NCBI GenBank assembly: GCA_963575745.1
Contig: CAUYUJ010013925.1
Coordinates: forward strand, 47,501 to 111,500
DNA length: 64,000 bases
Source: Prorocentrum cordatum
Taxonomy: Eukaryota; Sar; Dinophyceae; Prorocentrales; Prorocentraceae
Direction of reading: 5' to 3'
Positions 10,873 to 20,974 of the stretch are shown here, in pieces. The translations under genes were made by a program, and so were the position numbers. Position 1 is the first letter of the stretch, and each line of letters opens with the position of its first letter. The notes under the pieces were generated by a model that was given only the letters and a program-made list of their open reading frames with translations, had not been told where the DNA came from and did not search any database.

Positions 10873-11053
10873 CAGATGTCGTAAGAAAGGGAGGGGGGTC
10901 TCATTTCGGGGGGGGTCTCTTCCGGGCTCTCTTGGAGGGCCTGGGGGGTCTGGAGACGCTGTTTTGGAGGGCTCTCCCCCGGGGGCGGTCTGAAATGGCT
11001 TGTCCTGGAGGGTCCAGACACCCTCCCTTTTGTTACGAAATCTGGAGTAATCC
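10866..11053. mobile_element. Foldback element, family I (single copy seen)
   Basis: Left ACTCCAGATGTCGTAAGAAA and the complement of the right end, ACTCCAGATTTCGTAACAAA, are inverted repeats extending through GGGAGGG. The interior is G-rich. It abuts the family A fragment. Confidence 0.6.
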
Positions 11054-11257
11054 GAAGCCGAGGGGGCCGAGACGCGCGCGCGCCGCGCTGCCACCGAGGG
11101 GTCCCCCGCGCTGAAGTCTCGCACATGCAGCTCGTACACCACCGCCCCGCGGCGGTCGGCCAGCGGCGGCCGCCGCCTCGGCGGTCGGCGGTCGGCGGGG
11201 GGCGGCGGCGCGCCGTCGTCGCTGGCTGGCGTTGGGTCGGGCACGTCCTCCTACATC

Positions 11258-11395
11258 GTCCTTCTCCTCCTCCTCCTCCTCTTCCTCCTCCTCCTCCTCC
11301 TCCTCCTCCTCCCTCTCCTCTTCCTCCTCCTCTTCCTCCGCCTCCTCTTCCTCCTCCTCTTCCTCCGCCTCCTCTTTCTCCTCCTCCTCCTCCTG
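11258..11395. repeat. (CTC)n microsatellite
   Basis: CTC/TTC triplets with CGC interruptions. Confidence 0.9.
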
Positions 11396-11543
11396 CTGCA
11401 GGCGGATTTTGGAGCACAAATGAATGAACAATAGTCCAGGCATAATCCAAAATAGCCTTTAAAACAATCATCGAAAATCGTCACCGGATTCTCGTTGGGC
11501 TATTCTTGAATATTCCTTCTGTAGAGGGAGACGCCCGACTTAA
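11396..11543. mobile_element. MITE-like element, family A, copy with eroded left end
   Basis: The right end CCTTCTGTAGAGGGAGACGC then CCGACTTAA is clear. The left end CTGCAGGCGGATTTTGGAGC resembles CTACAGGGGGATTTTGGTCG of the 39129 copy. The interior is AT-rich. Confidence 0.6.
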
Positions 11544-11559
11544 GGCTAGCGCCGCCGTC

Positions 11560-11745
11560 GGCGTCCGTCGCCCTCGTGATCGCAGCGGCGGCGGCGGCGG
11601 CGACGACCACGCCGACGGCGAGGGCGAAGACGGCGACGGCGGCGGCGGCGGTGACAGCGGCAAAGACGGGGGCGACGGCGATGACGACGGCGGCGGCGGC
11701 GGCGGCGGCGAGGACGGAGGCGGCGACGGCGGCGGCGAGTGGGGA
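11560..11745. repeat. Degenerate GGC/GAC triplet tract
   Basis: GCGGCGGCGG and GACGACGGCGG runs. Gly/Asp/Ala frames are artefacts. Confidence 0.8.
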
Positions 11746-11752
11746 ACACATG

Positions 11753-11828
11753 GGTCCAGCGCAGATCCAAGAAATCCGCGCGGACCGACGAAAATGTATG
11801 TTCATGGCGTGCTTTCTTCTTCGAACGC
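11753..11828. mobile_element. Family B right-half fragment
   Basis: CAGCGCAGATCCAAGAAATC then CGCGCGGACCG and TTTCTTCTTCGAACG correspond to the right arm and end of the 15832-16050 element. Confidence 0.6.
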
Positions 11829-11974
11829 CGGTGGCGGCGAGGAACGAGGCGAGAACGGCGGCGGCGGCCTGGGCGGCCACTGCCCCGCGCCGCCCGGCGG
11901 CAGCGCCTCCTCCCAGCCAGGCAGGTGGCAGGCCAACGTGCGCCTGACCCGCCCCGGCTGTCCCGCCCTGACGT

Positions 11975-12113
11975 TCCTCCTCCTCCTCCTCCTCCTCCTC
12001 CTCCTCCTCCCACTCCTCCTCCTCCTCCTCCTCCTCCTCCTCCTCCTCCTCCTCCTCCTCCTCCTCCTCCTCCTCCTCCTCCTCCTCCTCCTCCTCCCCC
12101 GCCTCCTCCTCCT
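11975..12113. repeat. (CTC)n microsatellite
   Basis: Almost pure CTC triplets leading directly into the first higher-order repeat unit. Confidence 0.95.
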
Positions 12114-15100
12114 CTTTGTCATCTCCTTGTAAGTATTAATAGTATTAGTACTCTTCGTCCCAGTGGTATTCTTCCAATGATAAGAACCATGATGAATTTC
12201 ACAGTTCGTCTTTGACTCCTCGTATTACACTTTTCACACAATTGACGAGAACAATCGTATGGGCAACCGTATCCTCATCATCCTCCTCGTCCTCCTCCTC
12301 TTTCTGCTTCCTCCTCCTCCTCCTCCTCATCCTCCTCATCCTCCTCCTCTTCATCCTCATCCTCCTCATCCATCCTCCTCCCTCCTCCTCCCTCCTCATC
12401 CCTCCTCCTCCTCTCCTCCTCAATCCTCTCCCATAATGTCTCCCTCCTCCCTCCTCATCCCTCCTCCTCCTTTCACCTCCCTCTTCTCCTCCTCCTCCTC
12501 CTCCCTCCTCCCTCCTGCTCTTCTCCTTCTCCTCCTCCCCCTCGTCCTTCTCTCCGCCTCCTCCGCCGCTCCCGCCGCCTCCGCCTCCTCCGCCTCCTCC
12601 TCCTCCTCCTCCGCCTCCTTCTCGTCCTTCACCCCTCCTCCTCCTCCTCCTTCTCCTCCTCCTCCTGTCCTCCTCCTCCTCTCCCTCCTCCTTCACCTCC
12701 TCCTCCACCTCCTCATCCTCGTCCACCTTCGCCTCCGCCTCCGCCTCCTCCTCCTCCTCCTCGTCCTCATCCTCCTCCTCCTCCTCTTTGTCATCTCCTT
12801 GAAAGTAGTGATAGTATTAGTACTCTTCGTCCCAGTGGTATTCTTCCAATGCTAAGAATTATGATAAATTTCACAGTTCGTCTTTGACTTCCTCGTGTTA
12901 CACTTTTCACACAATTGACGAGAACAATCGTATGGGCAACCGTATCCTCATCCTCCTCCTCGTCCTCCTCCTCTTTCTGCTCCTCCTCCTCCTCCTCATC
13001 CTCCTCCTCCTCCTCTTCATCCTCATCCTCCTCATCCATCCTCCTCCCTCCTCCTCCCTCCTCATCCCTCCTCCTCCCTCCTCCTCCCTCATCCTCTCCC
13101 ATTATGTCTCCCCTCCCCCCTCATCCCTCCTCCTCCCGTCACTCCTCCCTTCTCCTCCTCCTCCTCTCCTCTCCTCCTCCTCGTCCTTCTCCTCCGCCTC
13201 CTCCGCCGCCTCCGCCGCCTCCGCCTCCTCCCTCCTCCTCCTCCTCCTTCTCCTCGTCCTTCACCTCTCCTCCTCCTTCTCCTCTCCTCCTGTCCCCCTC
13301 CTCTCTCCCTCCTCCTTCCCACTCCTCCTCCACCTCCTCATCTCATCTCCTCCGCCGCCTCCTCCTCCCTCTCGCTCCTCCTCTCGTCTCCCCTCCGTCT
13401 CCCCTCCTCCTCCTCCTCCTCCTCCTCCTCCTCCTCCTCCCTGTCTTTGTCATCTCCTTGTAAGTATTAAAAGTATTAGTACTCTTCGTCCCAGTGGTAT
13501 TCTTCCAATGATAGGAATTATGATAGATTTCACAGTTCGTCTTTGACTTCCTCGTATTACACTTTTCACAAGATTGACGAGAAAATCGTATGGGCAACGT
13601 ATCCTCATCCTCCTCCTCGTCCTCCTCCTCTTTCTGCTTCCCCCTCCTCCTCCTCCTCCTCATCCTCCCATCCTTCCCCTCTTCCTCATCATCCTCCTCC
13701 CTCCTCCTCCCTCCTCATCCCTCCTCCCTCCTCCTCCCTCCATCCTCTCCCATTATGTCTCCTCATCCCTCCTCATCCCTCCTCCTCCTTCAAATCCTCC
13801 CTTCGCCTCCTCCTCCTCCTCCTCCTCCTCATCCTCCTTCTCCTCCTCCCCCTCGTCCTTCTCCTCCGCTCCTCCGCGCCTCCGCCGCCTCCGCCTCCGC
13901 CGCCTCCTCCTCCTCCTCCTCCTTCTCCTCGTCCTTCACCTCCTCTCCTCCTTCTCCTCCTCCTCCTGTCCTCCTCCTCCTCTCCCTCCTCCTTCACCTC
14001 CTCCTCCACCTCCTCATCCTCGTCCACCTTCGCCTCCGCCTCCGCCTCCTCCTCCTCCTCCTCGTCCTCCTCCTCCTCGTCCTCCTCCTCCCCCATCTTT
14101 GTCATCTCCTTGTAAGTATTAATAGTACTCATACTCTTCGTCCCAGTAGTATTCTTCCAATGATAGGGATTATGATAAGTTTCACTGTTCGTCTTTGACT
14201 TCCTCGTATTACACTTTTCACACAATTGACGAGAACAATCGTATGGGCAACCGTATCCTCATCATCCTCCTCGTCCTCCTCCTCTTTCTGCTCCTCCTCC
14301 TCCTCCTCCTCTCCTCATCCTCCTCATCCTCTTCATCATCATCCTCCTCATCCATCCTCCTCCTCCTCCTCCCTCCTCATCCCTCTCCTCCCTCCTCCTC
14401 CCTCATCCTCCCATTATGTCTCTCCTCCCTTCCTGTCATCCTCCTCCTCCCTTCACCTCTCCTTCTCCTCCTCCTCCTCCTCCTCCTTCTCCTCCTCCCC
14501 CTCGTCCTTCTCCTCCGCCTCCTCCGCCGCCTCCGCCGCCTCCGCCTCCTCCGCCTCCTCCTCCTCCTCCTCCTCCTCCTCCTCCTTCTCCTCGTCCTTC
14601 ACCAACTCCTCCTCCTTCTCCTCCTCCTCCTCATCCTGTCCTCCTCCTCCTCTCCCTCCTCCTTCACCTCCTCCTCCACCTCCTCATCCTCGTCCACCTT
14701 CACCTCCGCCCTCCCTCCGCCTCCTCCTCCTCCTCCTCGTCCTCCTCCTCCTCCTCGTCCTCCTCCCCTCCTCTTTGTCATCTCCTTGAAGTATTAATAG
14801 TATTAGAACTCTTCGTCCCAGTGGTATTCTTCCAATGATAAGAACTATGATAAATTTCACAGTTCGTCTTTGACTTCCTCGTATTACACTTTTCACAAGA
14901 TTGACGAGAACAATCGTATGGGCAACCGTATCCTCATCATCCTCCTCGTCCTCCTCCTCTTTCTGCTCCTCCTCCTCCTCCTCTTCATCCTCATCCTCCT
15001 CATCCATCCTCCTCCCTCCTCCTCCCTCCTCATCCCTCCTCCTCCCTCCTCCTCCCTCATCCTCTCCCATTATGTCTCCTCCTCCTCCTCATCCCTCCTC

Positions 15101-15480
15101 CTCCCTTCACCTCCTCCCTTCTCCTCCTCCTCCTCCTTCTTCTCCTCCTCCCCTCGTCCTTCTCCTCCGCCTCCTCCGCCCCTCCGCCGCTCCGCTCCTC
15201 CAGCCTCTCCTCCTCCTCCTCCCTCCTCCTCCTCCTCCTCCTCCTCCTTCTCTCGTCCTCCACCTCCTTCTTCTCCTCCTCCTCCTGTCCTCCTCCTCCT
15301 CTCCCTCCTCCTTCACCTCCTCCTCCACCTCCTCATCCTCGTCACCTTCGCCTCCGCCTCCGCCTCCTCCTCCTCCTCCTCCTCGTCCTCCTCCTCCTCC
15401 TCCTCGTCCTCCTCCTGCTCCTCCTCCTCCCCCTCCTCCTCCTCCTCCTCCTCCTCATCCTGAACCTCCTCAGCCCAGCT
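12114..15480. repeat. Five-unit ~660-bp higher-order tandem repeat
   Basis: Each unit has a conserved non-simple core of about 170 bp beginning GTCATCTCCTTG, containing TCTTCGTCCCAGTGGTATTC, TTCACAGTTCGTCTTTGAC and TTGACGAGAACAATCGTATG, followed by about 490 bp of CTC-rich DNA with CGC and CAT variants. Cores start at 12118, 12790, 13449, 14101 and 14777, so spacing is 672, 659, 652 and 676 bp. The CTC parts also align between units (for example a recurring CCCATTATGTCTCC), showing whole-unit amplification. Long Ser/Pro/Leu frames here are artefacts. Confidence 0.9.
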
Positions 15481-15831
15481 TGCTCCAGGAGCGATGTCCA
15501 CAGAGGCAGGCCCAGGGCGGCGCGAAGGCGGCCCGAAGGGGGAACCGGGCCCGCCCGAAAGCGCCCCGAATGGGACGGGGCAGGCAAGAGGCACGAATGG
15601 GGCAGCGCGGCGGCAGGTTCGTGTCGTGACGCCCCGGGCGCTGGCTTCTGACACCGCGTGGATCGGCCAACTCTGAACGATGGCGGCTTCCGATGCCGTG
15701 GATCGCTCGGTGTCGGCCGATACCGAGCGACTGGCGGCGTTCCACCTGGAACGCTCGCGACAGGGTCGCCGCCCCGTCGGCACGACACGAACCCCCGTCG
15801 GGCAGGGTAACATGCAAAGAAGCAGAATAAG
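15481..15831. other. Unassigned GC-rich stretch
   Basis: No domain recognised. A palindromic pair (GATGCCGTGGATCG... and GACACCGCGTGGATCGG) lies at 15645-15715. Confidence 0.5.
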
Positions 15832-16050
15832 AAGAATAAGGAAAAGAAGAAAGGCCATTGACATAAACGTTCGGCGCTCCGCGCGGATCTCTTGGATCCT
15901 CGCTGGACCCCCCCCCCCTCCCTGGCGCGCGGAGCGCACCAAGAGCGGCGCTGGAGGCGCCGCCGGGGGGGGGGCCCAGCGCGGATCCAAGAGATCCGCG
16001 CGGAGCGCCAAACATTTATGTTTAGGCGTGTGCTTCTTCTTCTCGAAGCA
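15832..16050. mobile_element. MITE-like foldback element, family B, best copy
   Basis: The arm at 15861-15899 (ACATAAACGTTCGGCGCTCC, then GCGCGGATCTCTTGGATCC) is the near-perfect inverted complement of 15982-16022. The outer ends AAGAAG / CTTCTTCTT extend the symmetry. The core is GC-rich with GGCGCTGGAGGCGCCGCC. Related copies: 2248-2408, 41549-41720 and half at 11753-11828. Confidence 0.85.
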
Positions 16051-16234
16051 TGCAGCCAAGCAAGCCGCTGCAATCAAGACCACGCTGGGCACGGGAGGGG
16101 CTCCGGTGCCCGGGCCGCTCCTTGGAGCTCGGTCGGGAGCCTGCTCGTGTCCGAGGCTCGCTGTCCAGAACCACCGCTCGGCTCCCGATTCCGCGGCCCG
16201 CATGGTAGCACAATGACTGTGCAGGGCAGGTCAG

Positions 16235-16430
16235 GGCCTTCTTCTCCTCCTCCTCCGTCCCTCCCTGCTCCCTCCTCCTCTCCCCCCCCTCGTCCCTCCT
16301 CCTCCTCCTCCTCCTCCTCCTCTTGCCCCTCCTTCTACTCCTCCTCCACCTCCTCCTCCTCCTCCTCCGCCTCCTCCGCCTCCTCCTCCTCCTCCTCCTC
16401 CTCCTCCTCCTCCTCCTCCTCTCGCATGCT
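16235..16430. repeat. (CTC)n microsatellite
   Basis: CTC triplets with short CCC and CGC interruptions. Confidence 0.92.
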
Positions 16431-16567
16431 GGGTTTGGGCAGGGCTGGGGCTGGCGCAGGGCTGGGCAGGAGCTCCACGGCGGGGCACGGCCACGATGCA
16501 GCCCGCCCCAGCGGCGAGGGAGGGAGAGAGGGAGAGCTCCCGTCTCCTCCGCCTCCTGGTTAGACAG

Positions 16568-16707
16568 GAGCGTTCCACTACTCGCAAAGTAACTACTCGC
16601 AAATGCCTTGAATCCGCCGTAGGGGATTTACGATATATTACGTAGAGGAGGAGATGTTTTCCTCTGACGTTTGCGAGTAGGCATTTTGCGAGTAGTGGAA
16701 CGCGCTC
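16568..16707. mobile_element. MITE-like element, family D, copy 1
   Basis: Terminal inverted repeats GAGCGTTCCACTACTCGCAA and TTGCGAGTAGTGGAACGCGC, with a second CTACTCGCAAA inside each end. The interior has ATTTACGATATATTACGTAG. A second copy is at 17302-17427. Confidence 0.85.
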
Positions 16708-16742
16708 GGTGACTGGTTCCTGGATGCCCCTGTCTCCTCCGT

Positions 16743-16973
16743 GACCAGGGACCGACCGTCCTGGCATTCCCATTGGCTACCACTGAATGTTCCTGGAGCC
16801 CAAGAATGTTCAACCACAAAAACAATGTTGTTAGAGCATGCGCCCGATATGAGAATACAAGACAGTCTCAGCAAGACATGTTCTAAAAGCTTCTCGTGCA
16901 GACCACAAGCGGTTCTTAGAACATTCTCAGGTGGGCCTGTAGGCACGCCAGGACGCCTCGCCACTGCCGGACC
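16743..16973. mobile_element. Foldback/MITE-like element, family E, copy 2
   Basis: Aligns end to end with 1224-1452: GGGACCGACCGTCCTGGCAT at the left, GGCACGCCAGGACGCCTCGC at the right, with AAGAATGTT and TTCTCGTGCA pieces inside. It lies 35 bp from a family D element. Confidence 0.75.
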
Positions 16974-17301
16974 TCCGTCTCCTCCTTCGCCTCTGCCTCC
17001 GGGTTCCTTCCCTGAGATCCGGGCGCTGCAGTGCTCTCGCCGCGGGCGTGCTCGCCCGACCTCCAGCCCCGGGACCGTCACAGATCGATCCGGCTCGAAG
17101 AATGGCTCAGCATGAGGTCCGACGCTCCGGCGGGGCCGTGATTGTTTGCGATGTTGCAGTTTGTTCGAACAGACGGATCTTGGGGCCCCTCTTCTCTCCT
17201 CCCCTCCTATCGCCTGCTTCGGGGGTGTGGCCCACCGCCGGAGCCGAAATGGGATGTCCCCTCCCCCTGCACCCGGAAAAACTCTCCCTGGTCAGGCACA
17301 A

Positions 17302-17427
17302 GCGCGTTCCGCTACTCGCACAGTCACTACTCGCAAGTTGCCTGGATCCGCTACGGGGGATGTACGATAGATTACATCGAGGCTAACATGTTTTTTTCCG
17401 TATGTTTGCGAGTAGTGGAACGCGCTC
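17302..17427. mobile_element. MITE-like element, family D, copy 2
   Basis: Ends GCGCGTTCCGCTACTCGCA and TTTGCGAGTAGTGGAACGCG. The interior shares GGATGTACGATAGATTACAT with copy 1 in diverged form. Confidence 0.85.
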
Positions 17428-18315
17428 GGCGACAGGTGGGAACACCTCCCGCGTTGCTCAGCTTGAAGGTTCCCTTCTGCCAGCACGCCTGTCCTCGGTG
17501 GTCACTTGCCCCAAAACATGGCCAGGTGCTGGGGCCACGGCCCGCAAGCGGGGAAGGGAGGAAGCAGGGAGGAAGGGTGGTGCTCGGGCGCGTTCTGTGA
17601 TTTTCGGGGCTTCGGTGGGGCTCTACGCACGTTGTGTGAGCAAGTCAATGACAAAAACCAAAGCAAGGCAATCCGAGCCTTAATGATGTTGGTGCATTTC
17701 ATCACGCTGAAACGGAGAGTGATAACTGTGACACTCGTCCAACGACAAGATCGCTCACGCCTGGATGCCGCCATACAAGGCATACCAAGGTCACAAGCAC
17801 GTGGCACGCATGACAATGATTCGCAGACTTCGCCAGTTTGAAAGGAAGGGGAGAGGGGAGGAGGTGGACGGGGAGGAGGGGATGGGGAGGAAGGCGCACG
17901 AATGAGGAAGGGGGAGGATTGAGGCGGGAGACGAAGACAGGGAGAGGAGTGGAGTGGACGCCATTGCAATGTCGCATCACGAAACATATGCCCTGACCCC
18001 ATAGACAGCGCGACGACGCGGAAGACCACACGCGCGGACAGGAAAAACACCTCCACGGAACACAGGCGTCGGGCCGCCGCCTTGAAGAAAAGGGATGGAG
18101 AGGGAAAGAGGCAGGAGGGAGGAAGAGGAGGAGGCAGCGAGGACCCTGAGATCCGACGTTGCAAAAAATGCAACGTCGCAGAGATCACGACCGGAGCTTC
18201 AGTCCCCATCTTTCTGCGGCATTCCTTTCGCGCTGCATCGATCTAAGAATGGCCCCAAGGCCCGAAGCCAGGCGAAACCGCGCGGTGTGAAAAAACACTG
18301 CGACGGCTGGTTCTG
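17428..18315. other. Non-genic stretch
   Basis: A GGAGG-rich patch (17845-17950) and a short palindrome GACGTTGCAAAAAATGCAACGTC at 18153. No gene recognised. Confidence 0.55.
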
Positions 18316-18355
18316 AGGTGAGGGACGACGACGATGGCGACGACGACGATGTCAG

Positions 18356-18390
<35 letters not shown>

Positions 18391-18789
18391 GTGAGGAGGA
18401 GGAGGGGGAGGATGAGCAGGTGGGGGGGAAGATGATGCTGAGGAAGATGATGATTGTTTTGATGATGATGATGGCGGTGAAGATGACCATGGACAGTACG
18501 ATGGTGATGTTGATTATGTGGATGAGTATAAGAATTGTGTTTTTGATGTTGATGGTGATGGTGAAGATGATAGCGGTGCTGCTAGTAACGACGATAAAGA
18601 TGATGATGATGATATTAATTATGATAGTGATGGTGCTGATGAGTATGACGAAGATGATGACGAGTACTATGATGATTAAGATGGTGATGATAAGGACGAT
18701 GATGGTGATAATGATTATGATGATGGTGACGACGATGGTGATGCTGGTGATGCTGGTGATGCTGATGATGATGGTGATGATGATGTTGC

Positions 18790-18839
<50 letters not shown>

Positions 18840-18848
18840 GTGGTGATT

Positions 18849-18883
<35 letters not shown>

Positions 18884-18990
18884 GACGATGACGACGATGA
18901 CGATGGCCACGGAGATGGTAATGGTGATGAAGTTAAGAGGAGACGGATGAGGATGAGGAAGAATAAGAAGAAGAAGAAGAAGAAGAGCAG
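18316..18990. repeat. Degenerate (GAT)n microsatellite
   Basis: GATGAT triplets with GGT/AAT variants, densest at 18355-18390 and 18790-18900, then AAG triplets to 18990. Confidence 0.93.
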
Positions 18991-19164
18991 GTGGGGGAGG
19001 GGGATGACAATGATGCTGCTGATGCCGATGTGGAGGAGCAGCGGGACGTTTCTTTGCTTTCATAGCGGCGCTCGCGTCACGGACGCGGCCCGTGCACTGC
19101 CTGCACGAGGCACCGCAGCGGTGTGCTCCGCCTCGCCCGCGCCCCCCCCATCCCTCACTTCCTG

Positions 19165-19189
19165 GCCCTCCTCCTCCTCGCTCCCCTCC

Positions 19190-19221
<32 letters not shown>

Positions 19222-19360
19222 TTCCTCTTCCTCTTCCTCCTCCTCCTCCTCCTCCTCCTCCTCCTCCTCCTCCTCCTCCTCCTCCTCCTCCTCCTCCCTC
19301 CCCCCATCCTCCTCCTCCTCCTCCTCCTCCTCCTCCTCCTCCTCCTCCTCCTCCTCCTCC
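19165..19360. repeat. (CTC)n microsatellite directly upstream of the LINE
   Basis: Nearly pure CTC triplets ending ten bases before the spliced-leader sequence. Confidence 0.95.
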
Positions 19361-19369
19361 AGCCGCCGC

Positions 19370-19391
19370 TCCGTAGCCATTTTGGCTCAAG
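19370..19391 (+). other. Exact dinoflagellate spliced-leader (DinoSL) sequence
   Basis: The 22 bases match the DinoSL consensus at every position (first base T; then CCGTAGCC, ATTTTGGCTCAAG). Established knowledge: this leader is added in trans to the 5' end of dinoflagellate nuclear mRNAs, so a genomic copy next to a coding region marks reverse transcription of a mature message. It is not followed by a GT donor and Sm-like region, so it is not an SL RNA gene. It begins the 5' leader of the LINE and precedes the ORF1 ATG by 175 bases. Confidence 0.93.
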
Positions 19392-19566
19392 TTGGTTTTG
19401 GTTCCCCTGGGAACTAAGTGGATACCGCTAGTCCGCGGCCAGCTTTCAACTTTCGCCTGGTTCGTCCCAGGCTGAGCGGTGCGTGGTCCGCCCCACGCAT
19501 CGCAGCTTTCACCACGACTAGGCTGTGCGGTGGTCGGTGGTCAGTCCATAGAGCCACTCCCTCGGC

Positions 19567-20799
19567 ATGGCGTGGGGCAAGGCAAAAGGCGGAGGCAAGG
19601 GCTTGTCGTACAGCGATGTCTGGCCTCCTCTGGTGCCTGGTCCTCTGTTCTGCAAGGGCGGCGGCGGTGTGCAGGATCAGACAGACAACCAGCTGCCAGG
19701 TAAGAAGTGGAAGTGCCAGGCTTGTGGTTGCTCCAAGAATGCCGCTCGGTTCTATTATTGCAAACACTGTGGAGCCTATAAACGAGTCCCAACTTCGGCA
19801 CGGTCTGGTGATGCTGCGCGTCAGTTGTTCGGATACGGGCAGCTCAACGGTGGCGCTGTGTGGGGCAAGGGTCCAGGCGGTGGCGAAGCAGGGCAGCAAC
19901 AGAAAGGTGCTGGAGGTGGCTACCCCAAGGGAGGCGGCCAGCAACCCGTTCCTGCTGGTGCTGCTGCTGCAAAGTTCACCGCCGCGGAGTACGAGACCAT
20001 GGCAGGCTTCGCTGAACGTATGGGAGACGCTGCAGGCGCAGCAGCTCATCGTCGTGCAGCCAAGGCCCTCACCGCGCCGAAGCAGGCAGAAGAAGCTATT
20101 CAAGTTCGTCTCAATCGGGCTCACTGGAAAGCGCATGGGATCAACAAGCGTTTGGAGTCGGCAGTTGGGAAGTACGAACAGTACGAAGCTCAGCTCAACA
20201 ACCAGAAGACGGTGGTGCTGGAGCTGCGCGCGGAGCTCACCAATGCAGAAGGCGAGCATTCGACTCTCTTGCAGGATTTGGTTGGGTCGCAAGAGGCAGC
20301 TAAGCAGCCACCCGCGGCCACGGTCAAGCTTGCGTTGGAGGACATCATGGATCAGGAGCGTCTCGCGAAGGTCTTTGACATCAGCGTGTCGGACCTGTTC
20401 AACTGCGACGGCGTGGAGCTTGACGAGTCGGACAACATCGAGATCGAGTCACGTGTGCAACAGCTCAAGGCAGGGCTCACGGCGATGGCGGGCACCCTCT
20501 TCGCCGAGGCCAAGCAGAAGGTCGACGGCCTCAAGTCCGCCCACGCGCTGCACATCAAGAGGCTTGCGGCTAAGCGGCCTCGGGTGGTGGAGCAGGAAGC
20601 GGCCTTCGAAGAACCTCCTGATGCTGGTGCACACGCTGAAGGAGACGAGGGCGCAGGAGCCGTTCCAGGGGGTGGTGGCGCAGCAGCGCCAGGCGCAGCG
20701 GGCGCTGCGGCAGCGGCTCCGTCCACGCCTTCTACGACAGGCACGGCTCGTGAGCGCGCTGACCGCATTGCCGCGGCCACTCACACAGTCAACGATTAG
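19567..20799 (+). CDS. LINE ORF1: zinc-finger, coiled-coil RNA-binding protein
   Basis: 410 aa. Probable nucleic-acid-binding partner of the retrotransposition particle. Residues 1-46 are Gly/Lys-rich. Residues 48-68 form a zinc finger with Cys50, Cys53, Cys65 and Cys68 (Trp48-x-Cys-x2-Cys-x11-Cys-x2-Cys) close to the RanBP2 type. A Gly/Ala/Gln-rich linker follows, then an alpha-helical region with heptad-like Leu/Ala spacing around residues 170-240, and an Ala/Gly/Pro-rich tail. The ATG is the first in frame after the spliced leader. ORF2 follows without an obvious separate promoter; its frame is already open across the ORF1 stop. Assignment rests on position and architecture, not on a recognised orthologue. 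Confidence 0.8.
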   Translation: MAWGKAKGGGKGLSYSDVWPPLVPGPLFCKGGGGVQDQTDNQLPGKKWKCQACGCSKNAARFYYCKHCGAYKRVPTSARSGDAARQLFGYGQLNGGAVWGKGPGGGEAGQQQKGAGGGYPKGGGQQPVPAGAAAAKFTAAEYETMAGFAERMGDAAGAAAHRRAAKALTAPKQAEEAIQVRLNRAHWKAHGINKRLESAVGKYEQYEAQLNNQKTVVLELRAELTNAEGEHSTLLQDLVGSQEAAKQPPAATVKLALEDIMDQERLAKVFDISVSDLFNCDGVELDESDNIEIESRVQQLKAGLTAMAGTLFAEAKQKVDGLKSAHALHIKRLAAKRPRVVEQEAAFEEPPDAGAHAEGDEGAGAVPGGGGAAAPGAAGAAAAAPSTPSTTGTARERADRIAAATHTVND

Positions 20800-20974
20800 C
20801 TACCCCCTGGAGGCTAGCCCTGATGCTCGTCGCCTCCTCGAGTCGTCGTTTGATTGGGGTCCGCAGGTCCTTCGTTCGGAAGGCTGCCTCCAAGGGGGGT
20901 TTGAAGCAGGTTTTTTACCTCTGCACACGGAGTTCCGCTCAGTAGCGCAAGATGCCCTCATCCGCAAGAGGGGT

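Noticed and set aside
19370-19391. SL RNA gene
   Set aside because: The leader is not followed by a GT donor and short Sm-containing RNA tail; it runs into the LINE leader.
19414-20292. 292-aa minus-strand frame
   Set aside because: Antisense shadow of LINE ORF1, whose plus-strand zinc finger and domain order are convincing.
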